Positions 23,739-26,297 of a DNA stretch of 26,297 nucleotides are shown here, piece by piece; the first letter of the stretch is position 1; each line of letters starts with the position of its first letter. The notes below the pieces were generated by a model that worked only from the letters and a program-made list of their open reading frames with translations, searched no databases and had not been told where the DNA came from. The position numbers were made by a program, and so were the translations under genes. Origin of the DNA: an uncultured Lachnospiraceae bacterium (lineage in GTDB: Bacteria; Bacillota; Clostridia; Lachnospirales; Lachnospiraceae); the NCBI GenBank assembly GCA_910585395.1, contig CAJUCK010000026.1, positions 1,040 through 27,336 on the forward strand, in the 5' to 3' direction.

Positions 23739-25267
23739 AAATTACAACATTTGCAGCAATTTACATTGGCTCCTATGAAGTGAGCATGAAGATTTTTGAG
23801 ATAAGTTCCAGCCGCAAAATACGGCAGATAGATCATCTGCGCAGCCGTCTGGAGCTGGGGCGGGATGCCTACAATAAGGGGATGATCGGATATGAGCTGG
23901 TGGAAGATCTTTGCCAGATATTAAAAGAATTTCATTCCATTATGGAAGGGTATAAAGTGGATGATTATAAAGCATATGCGGGAAATGTGCTGCGGGCAGT
24001 GAGCAATGAATTGTTTATTCTGGATCAAATCAGGCTGCGCACTCAGATAGAAGTGAGTGTGCTCAGCAATTCTGAACACCGTTTTATGAATTATAAGTCT
24101 TTGGCAGCAGCATCCGAATTTGATAAAATTATTCAACAAGGAGCTGTGGTTGTAGATGTTGGTGGGGGAAGCATGCAGATTACGCTGTTCCGCAAAGGAA
24201 CAGCGGTAACCACTCAGCACATTGAATTAGGAATCATGCGGATATGGGAAAAACTGGCAAAGATTCGCAATATGGTATCACATTATGAGACCCAGATACA
24301 GGAACTTATAGACAAAGAACTGGAAATTTTTAAGCGGCTGTATTTGTCTGGACAGGAAATTAAATATGTTATTTTGATGGGAGATTATATCAACGATATG
24401 GTGAAAGGATTTTCCAAGAAAGAGGAAGATGGAACTATCGAGACAGAACGTTTCCTGAAATTGCTGAATAAATGGCATAAAAAATCGCCAGAAGAACTTT
24501 CTCGTGAATTGAATCTATCCAATGACCGTGATCCATTAATACTTCCTTCGGTGGTGCTCTATAAGCGGCTGACAGAAGAGATGAATGCCAGATATATCTG
24601 GGTGCCCGGAGTGGGAATCAATGATGGAATTGTCTGTGATTACGCAGAGAAGAGCAAGATGATTCGTTTTGAACATGATTTCAAGGAGGACGTTCTTGCA
24701 GCATCCAGAAATCTGGCAGAACGCTATCAGAGTTACTCCGCCCATACAGAAGCCGTTCTTTCTATGAGTACAGTAATATTCGATGCCATGAAGAAGGTGC
24801 ATGGGATGGGGAAAAGAGAGAGATTATTGCTGCAGGCAGCAGCTATTCTTCATGACTGCGGAAGATATGTAAGCCTGGTAAATCAGTCAGAATGCTCCTA
24901 TCAGATTATTATGGCATCAGAAATTATCGGCATGACACATTTGGAGCGTGAGATTGTGGCCAGTACAGTAAAACACAGTTCTCTGCCTATGCAGCCCTAT
25001 GAGGGAGTCAGAGACAAAATGAATCAGGAAAACTATATGGTAGTATCCAAGCTTATGGCAATTTTAAAGATTGCCAATGCCATGGATCGAAGCCATAAAC
25101 AGAAATTTAAAAATATCAAAGCAGTGTTAAAGGACAGAGAACTGATGATTACCATTGAGACAGAGGAAAGTGTTGTGCTGGAGAAAGGACTTTTTTCTTC
25201 TTATGCAGATTCTTTTGAAGAGGTATTCAGTGTTATGCCCAAAATCAAAGAAAAAAGAGTATTTTAA
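23735..25267 (+). CDS. Ppx/GppA-family phosphatase with C-terminal HD domain
   Basis: Expected to hydrolyse polyphosphate (exopolyphosphatase) or pppGpp. The 510 residues hold an ASKHA-fold N-terminal part (about 1-300) and an HD domain (about 320-505). The second phosphate-binding motif VVVDVGGGS (138-146) is intact with Asp141, and Glu114 (NSEHRF) corresponds to the region of the catalytic Glu of E. coli PPX. In the first motif, where family members read I-D-[LIV]-G-S, this protein has I-Y-I-G-S, so Tyr10 replaces the Asp; this may weaken metal or phosphate binding. The HD domain keeps HTEAVL (337-342), LHDCGRY (372-378), TVKHSS (411-416) and NAMDRSH (448-454). It overlaps the DUF815 gene by 4 nt, and ppk1 follows after 11 nt. 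Confidence 0.88.
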   Translation: MKITTFAAIYIGSYEVSMKIFEISSSRKIRQIDHLRSRLELGRDAYNKGMIGYELVEDLCQILKEFHSIMEGYKVDDYKAYAGNVLRAVSNELFILDQIRLRTQIEVSVLSNSEHRFMNYKSLAAASEFDKIIQQGAVVVDVGGGSMQITLFRKGTAVTTQHIELGIMRIWEKLAKIRNMVSHYETQIQELIDKELEIFKRLYLSGQEIKYVILMGDYINDMVKGFSKKEEDGTIETERFLKLLNKWHKKSPEELSRELNLSNDRDPLILPSVVLYKRLTEEMNARYIWVPGVGINDGIVCDYAEKSKMIRFEHDFKEDVLAASRNLAERYQSYSAHTEAVLSMSTVIFDAMKKVHGMGKRERLLLQAAAILHDCGRYVSLVNQSECSYQIIMASEIIGMTHLEREIVASTVKHSSLPMQPYEGVRDKMNQENYMVVSKLMAILKIANAMDRSHKQKFKNIKAVLKDRELMITIETEESVVLEKGLFSSYADSFEEVFSVMPKIKEKRVF

Positions 25268-25278
25268 GGAGGCAGGGT

Positions 25279-26297
25279 ATGGAAAAAGAAAAAGATTTTC
25301 TTAAATCAGAATATTATGAGAACAGGGAACTGAGCTGGCTGAAATTCAACCACCGCGTACTAAACGAAGCCAGAGACAAGACAATTCCGCTGTTAGAACG
25401 GTTAAAATTTGTCAGTATTACATCATCAAATCTGGATGAATTTTTTATGGTGCGTGTGGCGTCATTAAAAGATATGGTCCATGCAGGTTATAAAAAGAAG
25501 GACATTGCAGGGATGACGGCTCAGGAACAGCTGGACGCCATCAATAAAGATACCAGGGCGCTGGTGGAACAGCAGTATTCCACTTACAACCGTTCACTGC
25601 TTCCGCTGCTGCACAATCAGGGTATTGATATCATAAGTGCCCATGAAGAACTGACACCAGAACAAGCAGAATATGTGGACCGCTACTTTCAGGAAAATGT
25701 ATATCCGGTGCTGACACCTATGGCGGTGGATGCTTCCAGGCCGTTTCCTTTGATCCGAAATAAATCTCTAAATATCGCAGCGCTTCTCACAAAGAAAGAT
25801 GAAAAGAAAGGTGAGACAGAGTTTGCAACCGTTCAGGTACCTTCGGTTCTGCCGCGGATTGTCCAGATTCCATCAGTTCAGGAAGGAACCAGAACATTTC
25901 TCCTGCTGGAGCAGGTGATTGAGAGAAATATTCACCATTTGTTTCTCAATTATCATGTGCTTTGTGCATATCCATACCGAATTATGAGAAATGCTGATTT
26001 AAGTATTGATGAAGATGAAGCAGAGGATCTTCTTCAGGAAATCCAAAAACAATTAAAAAGACGCCAGTGGGGAGAGGTAATTCGTCTGGAAGTGGAAGAA
26101 AAAGTTGACAAACGACTGCTTCAGATTTTGCAGCAGGATTTACATATTGCGCCAGAAGATATTTTTAAGATTGGAGGGCCGCTGGATTTAACCTTTTTAA
26201 TGAAAATGTATGGCATTGAAGGAGGAGAAGAGCTGCGTTATCCGTCTTATAAGCCTCAGCGTGTTCCCCAGATTACACCTGGAGAAGATATTTTTGC
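25279..26297 (+). CDS. ppk1: Polyphosphate kinase 1, N-terminal part (runs off the window)
   Basis: Reversibly builds inorganic polyphosphate from ATP. The frame is open from the ATG at 25279, 7 nt after a GGAGG ribosome binding site, to the last base, giving 339 complete codons of a family usually near 690-720 residues. Family signatures seen are NRELSWLKFNHRVL (15-28), LLERLKFVSITSSNLDEFFMVRV, LTPMAVDASRPFP and the FLNYHVLCAYPYRI block. The final residues (GGPLDLTFLM to QITPGEDIF) enter the catalytic half; the phospho-accepting histidines lie beyond the window. Being 11 nt after ppx, it is very likely co-transcribed, so a synthase and a putative degrading enzyme are made together. Confidence 0.95.
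   Translation, partial: MEKEKDFLKSEYYENRELSWLKFNHRVLNEARDKTIPLLERLKFVSITSSNLDEFFMVRVASLKDMVHAGYKKKDIAGMTAQEQLDAINKDTRALVEQQYSTYNRSLLPLLHNQGIDIISAHEELTPEQAEYVDRYFQENVYPVLTPMAVDASRPFPLIRNKSLNIAALLTKKDEKKGETEFATVQVPSVLPRIVQIPSVQEGTRTFLLLEQVIERNIHHLFLNYHVLCAYPYRIMRNADLSIDEDEAEDLLQEIQKQLKRRQWGEVIRLEVEEKVDKRLLQILQQDLHIAPEDIFKIGGPLDLTFLMKMYGIEGGEELRYPSYKPQRVPQITPGEDIF

Noticed and set aside
1..26297. CRISPR arrays, tRNA/rRNA genes, transposases, phage or defence systems
   Set aside because: No regularly spaced repeats, clover-leaf sequences or recognisable mobile or defence proteins were seen in reading either strand; all major frames are accounted for by the listed genes.

Overview
This window looks like a stretch of chromosome from a low-to-mid GC Firmicute of the Clostridia, most likely a gut Lachnospiraceae relative (Blautia / Ruminococcus / Mediterraneibacter-like). 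This is judged from gene content, strong AGGAGG-type ribosome binding sites, sigma-A type promoters, solitary fhs-folD, tepA next to a SpoIIIE-type translocase, and the Fn3-tailed secreted glycosidase. Every gene I can support is on the + strand. I see no tRNA, rRNA, CRISPR array, insertion sequence or prophage.

Layout. (1) 1-3441: the tail of an unrecognised gene, a terminator-like hairpin, then nnr (NAD(P)HX repair), alr (alanine racemase) and a MazF/EndoA RNase with no antitoxin gene beside it. (2) 3445-5750: a CNNM/HlyC-CorC membrane protein and a YebC-family regulator, each with its own sigma-A promoter, closed by a strong terminator. (3) 5836-10729: a promoter and one 1610-residue secreted enzyme whose core reads as a GH59 galactocerebrosidase-like glycosidase surrounded by lectin-like, Big_4-like, Cys-pair and Fn3 modules. 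(4) 10795-13724: metY (O-acetylhomoserine sulfhydrylase) with a perfect hairpin in its leader, then glgA, which is interrupted by an apparent 5-nt deletion, and a terminator. (5) 13814-17325: tepA and a SpoIIIE/FtsK DNA translocase. (6) 17433-21206: fhs and folD (one-carbon metabolism), followed 2 nt later by a membrane protein with a zinc ribbon, TPR-like helices and two CHB_HEX-type repeats, then a terminator. (7) 21215-26297: pheA, a DUF815 AAA ATPase, a Ppx/GppA-HD phosphatase and the start of ppk1, tightly packed and probably one transcript.

How the genes work together. Most are housekeeping: cofactor repair, D-alanine supply, C1-folate supply, sulfur assimilation, phenylalanine synthesis, chromosome translocation. 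The last operon joins polyphosphate synthesis (PPK1) and a Ppx-like protein to an AAA ATPase of unknown role. The GH59-like protein is the clear accessory function, probably releasing beta-linked galactose from host or diet glycoconjugates outside the cell.

Most unusual points: the GH59-like multidomain enzyme, the antitoxin-less mazF, the frameshifted glgA, the DUF815-Ppx-PPK grouping with a Tyr in place of the usual first-motif Asp in Ppx, and the zinc-ribbon/TPR/CHB_HEX protein attached to folD. No wholly new system can be demonstrated from sequence reading alone.
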